Positions 27,324 to 36,153 of a DNA stretch of 64,000 nucleotides are shown here, piece after piece; the stretch's first letter is position 1, and each line of letters begins with the position of its first letter. Location of the stretch: contig NZ_JAKLTR010000009.1 of NCBI RefSeq assembly GCF_022012415.1, positions 1 through 64,000 of the forward strand, given 5' to 3'. This stretch comes from Terrimonas ginsenosidimutans. Lineage in GTDB: Bacteria > Bacteroidota > Bacteroidia > Chitinophagales > Chitinophagaceae. Both the position numbers and the translations under genes were made by a program. Under the pieces are notes generated by a model that was not told where the DNA came from, did no database searches, and was given only the letters and a program-made list of their open reading frames with translations.

Positions 27324-29984
27324 ATGATCCTACCATCGAGCACGTATCGCATACAATTCAATCCCCAATTTACGTTCAATCATCTCGCCGGCATTCTCGA
27401 TTATCTCGAAGATCTTGGCATCACAGGCATTTACGCTTCACCCATTCTGCAACCTGCAAAAGGAAGTTCACATGGGTATGATGGCATCAATCCCGCCGTG
27501 ATTAACCCGGAACTCGGATCGATGGAAGATCTGGAGCAGCTTTCCGCGCTGATCCGCAGCAAAGGCATGAGCTGGATCCAGGACATCGTTCCCAATCACC
27601 TTGCGTTTGACACAAATAACGTCTGGCTGAAAGATGTACTGGAAAGAGGGATCAATTCCTCTTATGCCAGCTACTTTGACATCGACTGGGAGCACCCATT
27701 CTACCAGAATAAATTAATGGTTCCCTTTCTCGAAGCACCGCTAGCTGAATGCCTGCAGCAGGGAAAGATCAGACTTACATTCCGGGATGAAGGCTTTTTC
27801 ATTTCCTATTATGAGAACCATTATCCTGTTAATATAGAAACCTATCCCCTTATTCTTTCAGGCTGTGTTGATGAAGACGGCAACCATATCAATGCATCCA
27901 TCAATGGCCTGATCAACAACAACCGGCTGCCTGTTGAACACTGGACCAGGATGAAAGCTGCGCTCCTGGCGGAGCTCGAAGAACCGGCATTACTTGAAAA
28001 GATCCGCCATAAGATCGATTCCATCAACGCAGATCTTGCTGTACTCCAACAGGTGATCTCAACGCAGCACTATGTTTTTTGCCATCATATAGAATCGCAT
28101 ACGCAGGTCAACTACCGACGGTTCTTCAATGTGAATGGCCTGATCTGCCTTCGCATCGAAGACGACCAGGTATTTGAAGACTATCATCGATTCATACTAA
28201 GTCTTTACGAAAAAGGATATATCCAGGGATTGCGGATCGATCATATTGACGGGTTAAAAGATCCCCGCGCATATATCGATAAGCTGCGCTCCGTTTTCGG
28301 AAAAGACTGCTATATCATCGTTGAAAAGATCCTGGATGTAAAAGAAGAATTGCCCCCTTCATTCGACATACAGGGAACAAGCGGCTATGAATTCCTATCC
28401 TACACCAATCAACTGATCACCGATAACCGCGGCTCGGATCTCCTGCTGAAGTTTTACCAGGAAATGGTTCCCGGGTATAGCGACTATGACGCTATGGTAT
28501 TTGAAAATAAACTTTCAAACCTGGAAAGCTATCTTAACGGAGAATGGGATAATCTCTTGCGTATGCTGCTTTCGCTCAACCTTGTGGAAGATGAAGAGAT
28601 CAAGATCACGCGGCTTAAGATGGCACTGGGAGTATTTATGGCCGCATTCCCCGTTTACAGATCTTATATCGACTCACTTCCTGTCTCTGACCGTGATCAT
28701 GAACTGATCACCACGGCATTTGCCACTGCCCACGAAAGACACCCCGCGCTTGAATATGAACTCCGCGTATTGCGCGACCTGTTCCAACCGGATGAAGACA
28801 CGTTAAAAACAGCCAACAGGTTGCTCTTTGTACAGCGCCTGATGCAATTCACCGGTCCGCTTGCGGCAAAAGGCGTGGAAGACACCACGTTCTATCGCTA
28901 TAATGCATTGATATCTCACAATGAAGTGGGCGATGAACCCTGCGTATTAGGAATAGACATCAAAACGTTTCATGACAAGATGATCCAGCGCCAGATAAAA
29001 AACCCGCTATCATTCAATTGCACTTCCACGCACGATACAAAGCGCGGGGAGGACAACCGGATCCGGATCAATATCCTGAGCGAAGTACCGGAAGAGTGGA
29101 AAAAACTCGTTACAGAATGGCGGAAGATCAACGAAGCATTCAAAGAAGAAGTGAGCGGCACCAAAGCTCCCATCCTCAATGATGAGTACTTTATCTACCA
29201 GGCCATCGTCGGCGGCTTTCCTGAAGATCTGGAGGTCACCGATACATTCCGGGAAAGAACAAAAAGATATTTTACTAAAGCGTTGCGTGAAGGAAAACTC
29301 ATGAGCGATCATATCAATCCGAATATCGCCTACGAAGAAGCCTGCTCCCGCTTCATAGATCACCTGTTAAATCCTGAGCATTCCTTCCTGCCTTCACTGA
29401 TGCCGTTCGTAGCAACGATCATCCGCTACGCAAACCTTTATACAATGGTACAGGTGATCGTGAAAACAACCGCGCCGGGCATACCCGATATCTATCAGGG
29501 TTGTGAGTTATGGGACCTGAGTTACGTTGATCCCGATAACCGCCGCCCCGTCGATTATGAATTGCGCAGAAGACTACTGAACGAACTGAATCAGAAAGAA
29601 CAGGAAGATCCACAGGAATTGCTCGACTGGGCAAATGAGCACTACCTGATAGGTACACAAAAAATGTTTGTAACAAAAGAGATCCTCGAGTTACGAAAAA
29701 AACATCCGGTCCTTTTTACGCAAGGAGAGTATATACCCGTTTACCCCGAACAAAATGAGCGGAACATGATCGCGTTCTTAAGACATCATGAATCAAAGTG
29801 GGCATTGATCGTTCTGCCACTTGCCATTGCCGCAGAGCCGGAGATTACGGCGGTGATCCAACTGCCGGAGGGCGCTCCGCAACGCTGGAAGAATATTTTT
29901 ACAGGCGAGCTGGTCAGCGGAACCAGACATGAGGTGGTGGACTTGCTGGATATATTTCCGGTGGCAGTTTTTGAATCAGAATGA
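27324..29984 (+). CDS. treY: Maltooligosyl trehalose synthase
   Basis: An 886-residue GH13 enzyme that turns the reducing-end alpha-1,4 bond of maltooligosaccharides into alpha-1,1, the first step of TreY-TreZ trehalose synthesis, in the cytoplasm. GH13 signatures are present: DIVPNH, GLRIDHIDGL (nucleophile Asp), YIIVEKIL (acid/base Glu) and FNCTSTHDTKRGEDNRIR (third acidic residue). The family N-terminus ILPSSTYRIQFNPQFTFNH begins at the ATG at 27324; the open frame reaches a TTG at 27297 with no support. It is longer than many bacterial TreY (700-800 residues), as seen in Bacteroidota. No treZ or glycogen gene is adjacent. A shared hairpin separates it from the convergent oxidase gene. Confidence 0.95.
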   Translation: MILPSSTYRIQFNPQFTFNHLAGILDYLEDLGITGIYASPILQPAKGSSHGYDGINPAVINPELGSMEDLEQLSALIRSKGMSWIQDIVPNHLAFDTNNVWLKDVLERGINSSYASYFDIDWEHPFYQNKLMVPFLEAPLAECLQQGKIRLTFRDEGFFISYYENHYPVNIETYPLILSGCVDEDGNHINASINGLINNNRLPVEHWTRMKAALLAELEEPALLEKIRHKIDSINADLAVLQQVISTQHYVFCHHIESHTQVNYRRFFNVNGLICLRIEDDQVFEDYHRFILSLYEKGYIQGLRIDHIDGLKDPRAYIDKLRSVFGKDCYIIVEKILDVKEELPPSFDIQGTSGYEFLSYTNQLITDNRGSDLLLKFYQEMVPGYSDYDAMVFENKLSNLESYLNGEWDNLLRMLLSLNLVEDEEIKITRLKMALGVFMAAFPVYRSYIDSLPVSDRDHELITTAFATAHERHPALEYELRVLRDLFQPDEDTLKTANRLLFVQRLMQFTGPLAAKGVEDTTFYRYNALISHNEVGDEPCVLGIDIKTFHDKMIQRQIKNPLSFNCTSTHDTKRGEDNRIRINILSEVPEEWKKLVTEWRKINEAFKEEVSGTKAPILNDEYFIYQAIVGGFPEDLEVTDTFRERTKRYFTKALREGKLMSDHINPNIAYEEACSRFIDHLLNPEHSFLPSLMPFVATIIRYANLYTMVQVIVKTTAPGIPDIYQGCELWDLSYVDPDNRRPVDYELRRRLLNELNQKEQEDPQELLDWANEHYLIGTQKMFVTKEILELRKKHPVLFTQGEYIPVYPEQNERNMIAFLRHHESKWALIVLPLAIAAEPEITAVIQLPEGAPQRWKNIFTGELVSGTRHEVVDLLDIFPVAVFESE

Positions 29985-30026
29985 TCGGAGCGATTGTCCT
30001 TCCGATTGACAAAGGGACACATAAAA

Positions 30027-30079
30027 ACGCCAGGTAAACGCAAAGACGATCTCTACATTCTTTGCAGTTGCCTGGCGTC
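30027..30079. terminator. Hairpin between treY and the amine oxidase gene
   Basis: Near-perfect 20-bp arms (30027-30046, 30060-30079) containing ACGCCAGGTAAACGCAAAG with a 13-nt loop. Located between two convergent genes, it probably ends both transcripts. It contains the CGCAAAG/CTTTGCG word of the repeats at 6048-6231 and 36986-37203. Confidence 0.6.
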
Positions 30080-30091
30080 TTTGCGTTGCTT

Positions 30092-31372
30092 CTACGCCGA
30101 TCCATTTAACGCCCGGGCAATGTCTCTTCCACTCACCAGTGCGGCTTCTACTGTCCCCGGCGAATCTCCTTCATAGAACGCCTCTCCCGCAAAAAATACA
30201 ACACCTCCCGGCGGCTGCCTGAACAACTTCAAAGCCTCCTCACTATCCGGCGTGGTATAACTGTAACCGCCATCCGCCCATTCATCACGCGCCCAATTGT
30301 ACACATGCCATTCAGTAAGCATGGAATGAATTTCCGCATACGTCAGCTGAAATATCCCGCACAGGGAATGCAATGCCATCGACAGCAACTGTTCTTCCGA
30401 AGCATTGATCCATTCATCCGCGGACGGGCCGCCGAGCCAACCAGTCAGCAAACTGTCATCACCGTTCTGCGTCCACCAGGTGGGAACCTTTTCTTCGCTG
30501 ATCATAAAACCGGCCGAAGAATGATGATCGCGCCAGAATGCGCGGGTGAAACGGAATACGAACTTGATCACACTTCCAAATCCCATTCGCTGTGCGGCAT
30601 CAAGATAAGCATCAATGGCCGGCACAAACCTGATCGCATCAACCGCTTCACGGCTTTGCAGCAAGCCAAGCGGAATGGTCACCAGGATCTTCTTTGCGCC
30701 ATAAATTGTCCCGGGATCTTTATACGCCTTTACCCCGCCGGATGCCCACTCAATAAGTTTAACCGGTGTATCATAAAGTATGGTACAGCCAAGTTTCAGG
30801 CATTCAGCTTCTATGAAACGGATCAGCGACATATAACCACGGTCAACCCTGAAATTAGCATCCATTTCATGCTGCCATTCATCCAGCAGGGACCTGACAC
30901 TGACGCGATTGATATCCGCCAGATCAAATCCTTCCGCAAAGCGGGTGATATAACCGCGTAATGCCGCATGCGCTGGTGCGGCATAATGCTTTTGGAGGAA
31001 TGTCAGCATCGTACTACCAGCTTCCTCCTTTTTCATCTTATCGATCAGCTCATCCCATCCTTCTATCATCTCTTCCGATTGTTGCCACTGTCCGTCTTTT
31101 ACATGGAAGATCCCACCTTCAACAGCGGTATACTGAAGCCCGGCCTGCCGGAGCAGCGATAAGGTTAGCGGAAGATTGCCATGTACGAACTCAGCTCCCT
31201 GCTCAATATGCCCGGGCATGTCAGCATTGTAAAACGTCCGGATCCTTCCTCCGGGAACAGGACGCGCTTCAAGGATCAGCACTTTGTATTGACGGGATAA
31301 GTCCATCGCGGCCATAAGGCCCGCTGCACCGGCGCCCACGATGATGATATCTGCAGAAGAAGTTGTATTCAC
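30092..31372 (-). CDS. FAD-dependent monoamine oxidase family protein
   Basis: A 426-residue flavoenzyme. The N-terminal dinucleotide-binding motif is DIIIVGAGAAGLMAAMDLS with the following ILEARPVPGGRIRTF; further on GAEFVHG, and the C-terminal FAD motif GVVFFAGEAFYEGDSPGTVEAAL. These place it in the flavin-containing amine oxidase family, which oxidises primary or polyamines (or, in related members, other C-N or C-C bonds). It has no signal peptide, so it should be cytoplasmic. The start is GTG at 31372; it puts the FAD motif at residue 8, the usual position. Substrate not predictable. Confidence 0.9.
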   Translation of the reverse strand: MNTTSSADIIIVGAGAAGLMAAMDLSRQYKVLILEARPVPGGRIRTFYNADMPGHIEQGAEFVHGNLPLTLSLLRQAGLQYTAVEGGIFHVKDGQWQQSEEMIEGWDELIDKMKKEEAGSTMLTFLQKHYAAPAHAALRGYITRFAEGFDLADINRVSVRSLLDEWQHEMDANFRVDRGYMSLIRFIEAECLKLGCTILYDTPVKLIEWASGGVKAYKDPGTIYGAKKILVTIPLGLLQSREAVDAIRFVPAIDAYLDAAQRMGFGSVIKFVFRFTRAFWRDHHSSAGFMISEEKVPTWWTQNGDDSLLTGWLGGPSADEWINASEEQLLSMALHSLCGIFQLTYAEIHSMLTEWHVYNWARDEWADGGYSYTTPDSEEALKLFRQPPGGVVFFAGEAFYEGDSPGTVEAALVSGRDIARALNGSA

Positions 31373-31408
31373 AACCCGAAGTTGCGAAATTCATACCATT
31401 CAGCAAGC

Positions 31409-31831
31409 TCAGGCGACCACCTGCTGCTGTGAACGTTTCCAGAAACGATACTGGTTAAACATCAGAACATTTACCAGGGAAGAAAGAAGGAAGATCAGGA
31501 TCATAAAGCATACGCGGAAAATATACCTGTTTGACTCAAGGACCACAAATCCGTCATTACTACGAAGATTAACAGAACGATTGGGAGTAAATTCGGTCTC
31601 GCGGCAATCAGGACCATAAAGGCGGATGCTGAACTGTTTCTGAGCATATCTGACAAGAACAGACTTATTCCATTTATTGCAAACATCCTCATTACTTAAA
31701 ACGATGCCCTGCACACGCTTGCCGCTTTGTGAAATGTAAAAATCCCTGACAGTATAAAAGGCCAGAAAAAAACTACAGACAAGCATCAGCAATGCCCCCG
31801 CAATCCCCAGTAGCAGTTTGTTATTCCTCAT
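31409..31831 (-). CDS. Hypothetical two-span membrane protein (DUF3592-like)
   Basis: A 140-residue protein with a membrane span at about 7-29 (LLLGIAGALLMLVCSFFLAF), a soluble 70-residue loop with beta-strands (GKRVQGIVLSNEDVCN, FSIRLYGPDCRETEF) and a second span at about 106-126. The topology and the short extracytoplasmic beta domain resemble DUF3592 proteins; this is a resemblance only. Two Cys in the loop (NEDVCNKW, GPDCRET) could form a disulfide. It sits 36 bp upstream of the oxidase gene on the same strand and may share its transcript. Confidence 0.6.
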   Translation of the reverse strand: MRNNKLLLGIAGALLMLVCSFFLAFYTVRDFYISQSGKRVQGIVLSNEDVCNKWNKSVLVRYAQKQFSIRLYGPDCRETEFTPNRSVNLRSNDGFVVLESNRYIFRVCFMILIFLLSSLVNVLMFNQYRFWKRSQQQVVA

Positions 31832-32346
31832 CCATTGACAAGTTATCGTCTCAAGAAAAGACTTGTAGATCCATATTGGTTAGCTATTAAATATACTATG
31901 TACACCTGATATCTGGCGCGGGAGATAATCCGATTCTTTGATAATTCATACAGAATACCCTGCTTCCGGTATCTCCATTGCGAAAAAACCACATACCTAT
32001 ATCAACTCTTCATCATGTTTACCCGTTTAATCCAATATCTTTTACTTCAGCAAGTACCGTGTCACGACCAATGGCGGATCGCCAAAGAACACCTATTAAG
32101 TTAACATTGCCGATCGTACTGAAAAACCCTTTACAGATAACGGATTAATGTCTTCCGGTCAACGCCAGCCGTTCCCCCATAATACTGAACGTCCATTTTT
32201 TTCCCCATCACCTCCCCTCCGCTGCACTGAAACACCATCAATTTGGCTATTTGCCAAAGAAACGTATGTTTACACAGAACATATGTATGGTGGCTCTTTT
32301 TTTGCCTTAAATCAATATACAGCCACCTAAAAATCTAGACCTGAGG
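31832..32346. other. Intergenic region, nothing recognised
   Basis: About 515 bp between divergent genes. I see no repeat array, gene or clear promoter box. A 60-codon open frame at 32148-32330 has no start signal or family resemblance. Confidence 0.5.
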
Positions 32347-33561
32347 ATGAAGAGACTGATCATTTTCCTATGCCTGCTACCAGCACTCACGCGCGCTCAA
32401 AAGGCCTCGAACACGATTCCTCAGACAAAACCTATAACAGACACTTCTGTTCAGACAGACCTGGTGGACGTAGCAAAGAATGTTTTTAATATCAACCCGA
32501 AAAAGATCCAGCAGAAAAGGGATCGCAAAATAGATTTCTCGCTTTTGCCATTTGGTAATGCTCCCGGCGGTACGGGCCGCGCACTGATCACCAGCACAAC
32601 CGCTGGCGTCTATCTGGGCCCCAGGAGAACCACCAATAAGTCAAACGCAACATTTGCCCCCTACTGGAATTTCAAAGGCCGCTTCGGCCTCCCATTGCGG
32701 TCCAGCATCTGGCTGCCCAATAATACCTGGAATATACAGGGGGATATCCGCTTCCTCGTTTACCCGCAAAATACATGGGGAACCGGCAGTTCAACCAATA
32801 ACGACCGTAAGATCATGGTCGATTATACCTATATCCGCATGTACCAGGCTGCTTTAAAGCAGATCCGTCCACACTTCTATGCCGGATTTGGCTACAACCT
32901 GGATCACCGGTTCAATATCAGGACCAGTGATTCCGTTTACAACCTTAAAAGCTTTACCGGGTATGATTTCGGCACCAACAGCAGTTCATTATCTTCCGGC
33001 TTCACCTTCCAGGCTTTCTATGACACCCGGCACAACCTGATCAATCCCCTGCCCGGTTTCTATGCAAATTTCATTTACCGCGTAAACCCTAAAATGCTCG
33101 GTAATAAAGAGCCCTGGCATTCTGTTTATGTTGACGTAAGAAAATACATCTCCCTTAACCGGCGTCGCCCATCACAGCAAAATACGCTCGCCTTCTGGTC
33201 TTACTTCTGGAAAGTGCTCAATGATGGAGCACCCTACCTGGACCTGCCCAGCACCGGCTGGGATCCCTATAACCGTTCCGCAAGGGGAATCGACCAGAAC
33301 AGATACAGGGGAAAAACGCTTTTATATTTCGAAGGTGAATACAGAAGGGATATTACCAGAAACGGCCTGTTCGGGTTTGCCGTGTTCGCAAATACAAACA
33401 CTGTCAGCGGCAATAACTCGTTCCTCCGCGACTGGCACCCAGCAGTAGGTGCCGGCCTCCGCATCAAATCCAGCAAAGTATCAGGAACCAACATCGCGAT
33501 CGACTATGGATTCAGCAAAGGTTTCAGGGCGATCATGGTGAATATTTCTGAAGCATTCTAG
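32347..33561 (+). CDS. Omp85/surface-antigen-like outer-membrane barrel
   Basis: A 404-residue outer-membrane protein with a signal peptide (LIIFLCLLPALTRAQ). After a 60-residue linker it becomes a beta-barrel of the bacterial surface antigen (D15/Omp85 C-terminal) type: RALITSTTAGVYLGPR, IWLPNNTWNIQGDIRFLVYP, FTFQAFYDTRHNLINPLPGFY (the D-T-R ... P-x-x-G-x-Y pattern typical of the family), YFEGEYRRDI and the closing SGTNIAIDYGFSKGF. It has no POTRA domains, so it is not BamA or TamA. The terminal residue is Phe, as required for insertion. Partner and cargo are unknown. Confidence 0.82.
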   Translation: MKRLIIFLCLLPALTRAQKASNTIPQTKPITDTSVQTDLVDVAKNVFNINPKKIQQKRDRKIDFSLLPFGNAPGGTGRALITSTTAGVYLGPRRTTNKSNATFAPYWNFKGRFGLPLRSSIWLPNNTWNIQGDIRFLVYPQNTWGTGSSTNNDRKIMVDYTYIRMYQAALKQIRPHFYAGFGYNLDHRFNIRTSDSVYNLKSFTGYDFGTNSSSLSSGFTFQAFYDTRHNLINPLPGFYANFIYRVNPKMLGNKEPWHSVYVDVRKYISLNRRRPSQQNTLAFWSYFWKVLNDGAPYLDLPSTGWDPYNRSARGIDQNRYRGKTLLYFEGEYRRDITRNGLFGFAVFANTNTVSGNNSFLRDWHPAVGAGLRIKSSKVSGTNIAIDYGFSKGFRAIMVNISEAF

Positions 33562-33758
33562 GATAGACAGTAGACAATAGACCGCCCTTACCGTCGTACA
33601 CCATCACAGCTTTTTTACCTTATAGGATACAATGTGTCCGGAAACTCTTCCCATGCTGGCTCAAACCTGTTTCCATTCACCATTGATTTCCCAACTATAA
33701 GCGGCCACCTGAGGTCTTCCATCTGCGACCCGCCGTCCGTCGTCCGCGGTCCATTCTC

Positions 33759-33766
33759 TATCTTTG
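33759..33766 (+). promoter_or_regulatory. Putative -7 box of the glycosyltransferase pair
   Basis: TATCTTTG is an exact TAnnTTTG match ending 8 bp before the start codon at 33774, implying a leaderless or almost leaderless transcript. No good -33 element. Confidence 0.35.
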
Positions 33767-33773
33767 CATTCCA

Positions 33774-34250
33774 ATGCTAAAAAAACACCTCATACTGACC
33801 TTAGCGACACTGCTTTTCCTCACCGCCTTTTTCCTGCTGCCGCACAATCGCACATGGGCAGAAAAACTTCTTGGTTATGGAAGGGATCTTCCCGGGCAAA
33901 TCAAAGCCATGAGCAAAGAGTCCCGGCTAAGTAAACGCTTCGGAAACGATTACACCTACAGCAAAAGCATTGCGGAGAACATGCGCAAGAATGGCCAGCA
34001 GCATGCATTGCTCCTGATGCCTCCCAGCAGTTACTTCACCAATGCCGGCATGAAATACCATGTACCGGAACCGGCCGTCTTCTACTATTTTACAGGTATT
34101 AAAACTGTTTGGGCTGTCAGTAAAGAAGCCATCAACGCGGAGCTGTATATACACGTGAGAGACGGACAACTGCTGATCGCCAGGGGGAATAATAAAGCTG
34201 CCTTACAGGATAGCATCACCGTATTCAAAAAACTCGGTTATACATTATGA
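33774..34250 (+). CDS. Hypothetical membrane-anchored protein, pairs with GT-C protein
   Basis: A 158-residue protein with one N-terminal membrane anchor (LILTLATLLFLTAFFLLP, about residues 6-24). The rest is probably periplasmic: GNDYTYSKSIAENMRKNGQ, ALLLMPPSSYFTNAG and VFYYFTGIKTVWAVS. I know no family. Its stop overlaps the start of the GT-C-type glycosyltransferase by 4 bp (ATGA), so the two are co-translated and probably act together, perhaps as accessory subunit and catalyst in transferring a lipid-linked sugar. A single TAnnTTTG box sits just before it. Confidence 0.7.
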   Translation: MLKKHLILTLATLLFLTAFFLLPHNRTWAEKLLGYGRDLPGQIKAMSKESRLSKRFGNDYTYSKSIAENMRKNGQQHALLLMPPSSYFTNAGMKYHVPEPAVFYYFTGIKTVWAVSKEAINAELYIHVRDGQLLIARGNNKAALQDSITVFKKLGYTL

Positions 34251-35644
34251 TGAGCCTGCTTTCAGTTATCCTTCTCACCGTTGTGCAGTTTTTTACCGGC
34301 TTTGGCGTACTCGGATTCTTCCGTTTGAAGATCAAACCCGGCTTGTATATTTCTTTATCCATTCTGATGGGGATTGCCATATTTTCTTTTATACCGTTCT
34401 TACTGCAACTGGTAAAGCTTCCGCTTACTTCGCTGAATATTTTCCTTTCATTGCTCGCCACCTGCGTTTGGCTGAATGTGAACATCAAAAAGAACTGGCA
34501 GCAATTCATGCAGGGGATCCGCAGCGGCAATACCAAACTGCGCATGTATGAATGGCCGGTGCTGCTTTGTCTCCTTTTTATCGTGGCGATCAGCGTATGG
34601 AGATGCTTCTACCTGCCTCCCACCCCACGCGATCTCACCTCCGGAGCGGAAGTCATTGCAGAATATGCAACGCGTGAAAAAACAATGATCAATTCAGTGT
34701 TTACGGTGAACCTTGAATCAACCAACAACCAGTACAAACCGCCGTTCATCACCTCCTTGCAGATCATTTACAAATACGCAGGTTTCCCGTTCGGACAGAT
34801 CTGGCTGAGCAGCATTTTCATTTGCCTGCTGGTGTTCATGTATCATGGCCTGACACGGTACCTGCACCGTTCCATTGCAGGCATCCTGCTGATCATCTTT
34901 GTGGCAGTACCTGAAATGTATGCCTATACGTTTATGGCATTGTTCGACTACAGCAATGCTGTATTCTTTTTCCTTTCATTCTACTTCCTGATCGGATACT
35001 TCAAAAAAAGAAAACCCGGCTATATGGCGCTGGCGGGGGTGCTGATGGGAATAGCGACCTATATCCGTTCCGAAACACTGATCCTCGCGGGTCTTGCATG
35101 CCCCCTGTTGCTGGTATATCACCTCCGGCAAAAAGACAGCTTTTCAAGGATCATGATCAGCGGATGCTGGATGATAGCGCCTTCAGTAATATTGTACCTG
35201 GTCACCATCACACTATACTTCAACCTGTATCTTCCGGTGAATTATGATGTACAGGGATTATTAAATACAGATCTGGCCAATCTCCGCCCTTTATGGGAAA
35301 GATTCAAAGCCATGCATACCCATCTGATCTTAAGCAAAGAAGGGTTCTATGCCTATATCTTCTATTTTTTCGCATTGGTGCTGATCGCGGATCTGGCAGT
35401 TTCATTCCGGATGAACAGGGATTCGCGCAACTGGCTTTTCGCCGTTCTGCTGGTCTATTTCGGCATGCCGGTCCTCGGTTACCTTCTTCCCTTGCTTGAT
35501 ATAGACCATTCCACAAAACGCGGCCTGTTCAGGATCTTTCCGCTGATGATCATGTACATGGGAACGAGCACCGTTCTGCGCTGCCTTTCTTTAAAAATAA
35601 CAAACTGGGAACAGCGCAGCGAACTGACAGTCCGCGCCGGATAA
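34247..35644 (+). CDS. GT-C-like integral membrane glycosyltransferase (putative)
   Basis: A 465-residue protein with about eleven membrane spans. The first periplasmic loop after the third span holds FYLPPTPRDLTSGAEVIAEYATRE and NNQYKPPFI, with acidic and aromatic residues where GT-C enzymes (ArnT/PMT/WbpO class) place catalytic residues; an obvious D-D motif is absent, so the assignment rests on topology and general pattern. Such enzymes take sugars from polyprenyl-phosphate donors on the periplasmic side. The ATGATG start offers two adjacent Met. A GT2 enzyme that could make the polyprenyl-linked sugar (36154-36900) is nearby on the other strand. Confidence 0.65.
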   Translation: MMSLLSVILLTVVQFFTGFGVLGFFRLKIKPGLYISLSILMGIAIFSFIPFLLQLVKLPLTSLNIFLSLLATCVWLNVNIKKNWQQFMQGIRSGNTKLRMYEWPVLLCLLFIVAISVWRCFYLPPTPRDLTSGAEVIAEYATREKTMINSVFTVNLESTNNQYKPPFITSLQIIYKYAGFPFGQIWLSSIFICLLVFMYHGLTRYLHRSIAGILLIIFVAVPEMYAYTFMALFDYSNAVFFFLSFYFLIGYFKKRKPGYMALAGVLMGIATYIRSETLILAGLACPLLLVYHLRQKDSFSRIMISGCWMIAPSVILYLVTITLYFNLYLPVNYDVQGLLNTDLANLRPLWERFKAMHTHLILSKEGFYAYIFYFFALVLIADLAVSFRMNRDSRNWLFAVLLVYFGMPVLGYLLPLLDIDHSTKRGLFRIFPLMIMYMGTSTVLRCLSLKITNWEQRSELTVRAG

Positions 35645-36153
35645 GTCCTTAGATACACTCGTAGCATTAACTACCGCCAATCATCTGGCGTCCGGGGAAA
35701 CCTTCCCCTGGGTCACAGCAGTTAATTTGCCGGGATCTGGCAGCCGGAAGGCAAAATAGTATATCACTTCAAGACAAGCCTCCCGGGGCCCGGAGCCTGC
35801 CTTCCATTAGCATGATTTTTGTGTATGTAAACCCTGTTCAGTTCAGCGGATCATCATTCACGGGTGCTCAACTTTCAGCAAAGTCAATCAGGATGAACGT
35901 AAAGTTTTTCCCCTGATGTTTGCCTGATATTTCGCTGAAATTTCGCTGATGTTTCGCTGATGTTCACCTGATGTTTTCCTGACGTTCTCCTGATGTTTAC
36001 GAGATGTTTACGGGACACCTATCCAATGTATCTCCATCCTCTCTGTACACCCGCTATAATGCTACACTGTATTCCAGCTGCGACAGTCAACCTTGCCGAT
36101 CCGCCTTTTCCTACACCGGATCCACGATCGACGATCGACCATCGCCCATTCCC
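35645..36153. other. Intergenic region with an 11-bp tandem array
   Basis: About 510 bp between convergent genes. The first half has no recognised feature; the second half has nine 11-bp repeats (35912-36010). The short open frames on the plus strand at 35993-36372 are shadows that run into the GT2 gene. Confidence 0.6.
35912..36010. repeat. Nine 11-bp tandem repeats (CCTGATGTTTN)
   Basis: Nine head-to-tail 11-mers with the pattern SCTGATGTTTN: CCTGATGTTTG, CCTGATATTTC, GCTGAAATTTC, GCTGATGTTTC, GCTGATGTTCA, CCTGATGTTTT, CCTGACGTTCT, CCTGATGTTTA, CGAGATGTTTA. The period equals about one helical turn, so equivalent bases face the same side of the DNA. Confidence 0.9.

Noticed and set aside
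32148-32330. 60-codon frame upstream of the Omp85-like gene
   Set aside because: No recognised family, no start signal, low codon regularity; intergenic.
35912-36010. Origin-type iterons
   Set aside because: No replication gene, DnaA boxes or partition genes nearby; kept only as a repeat of unknown role.
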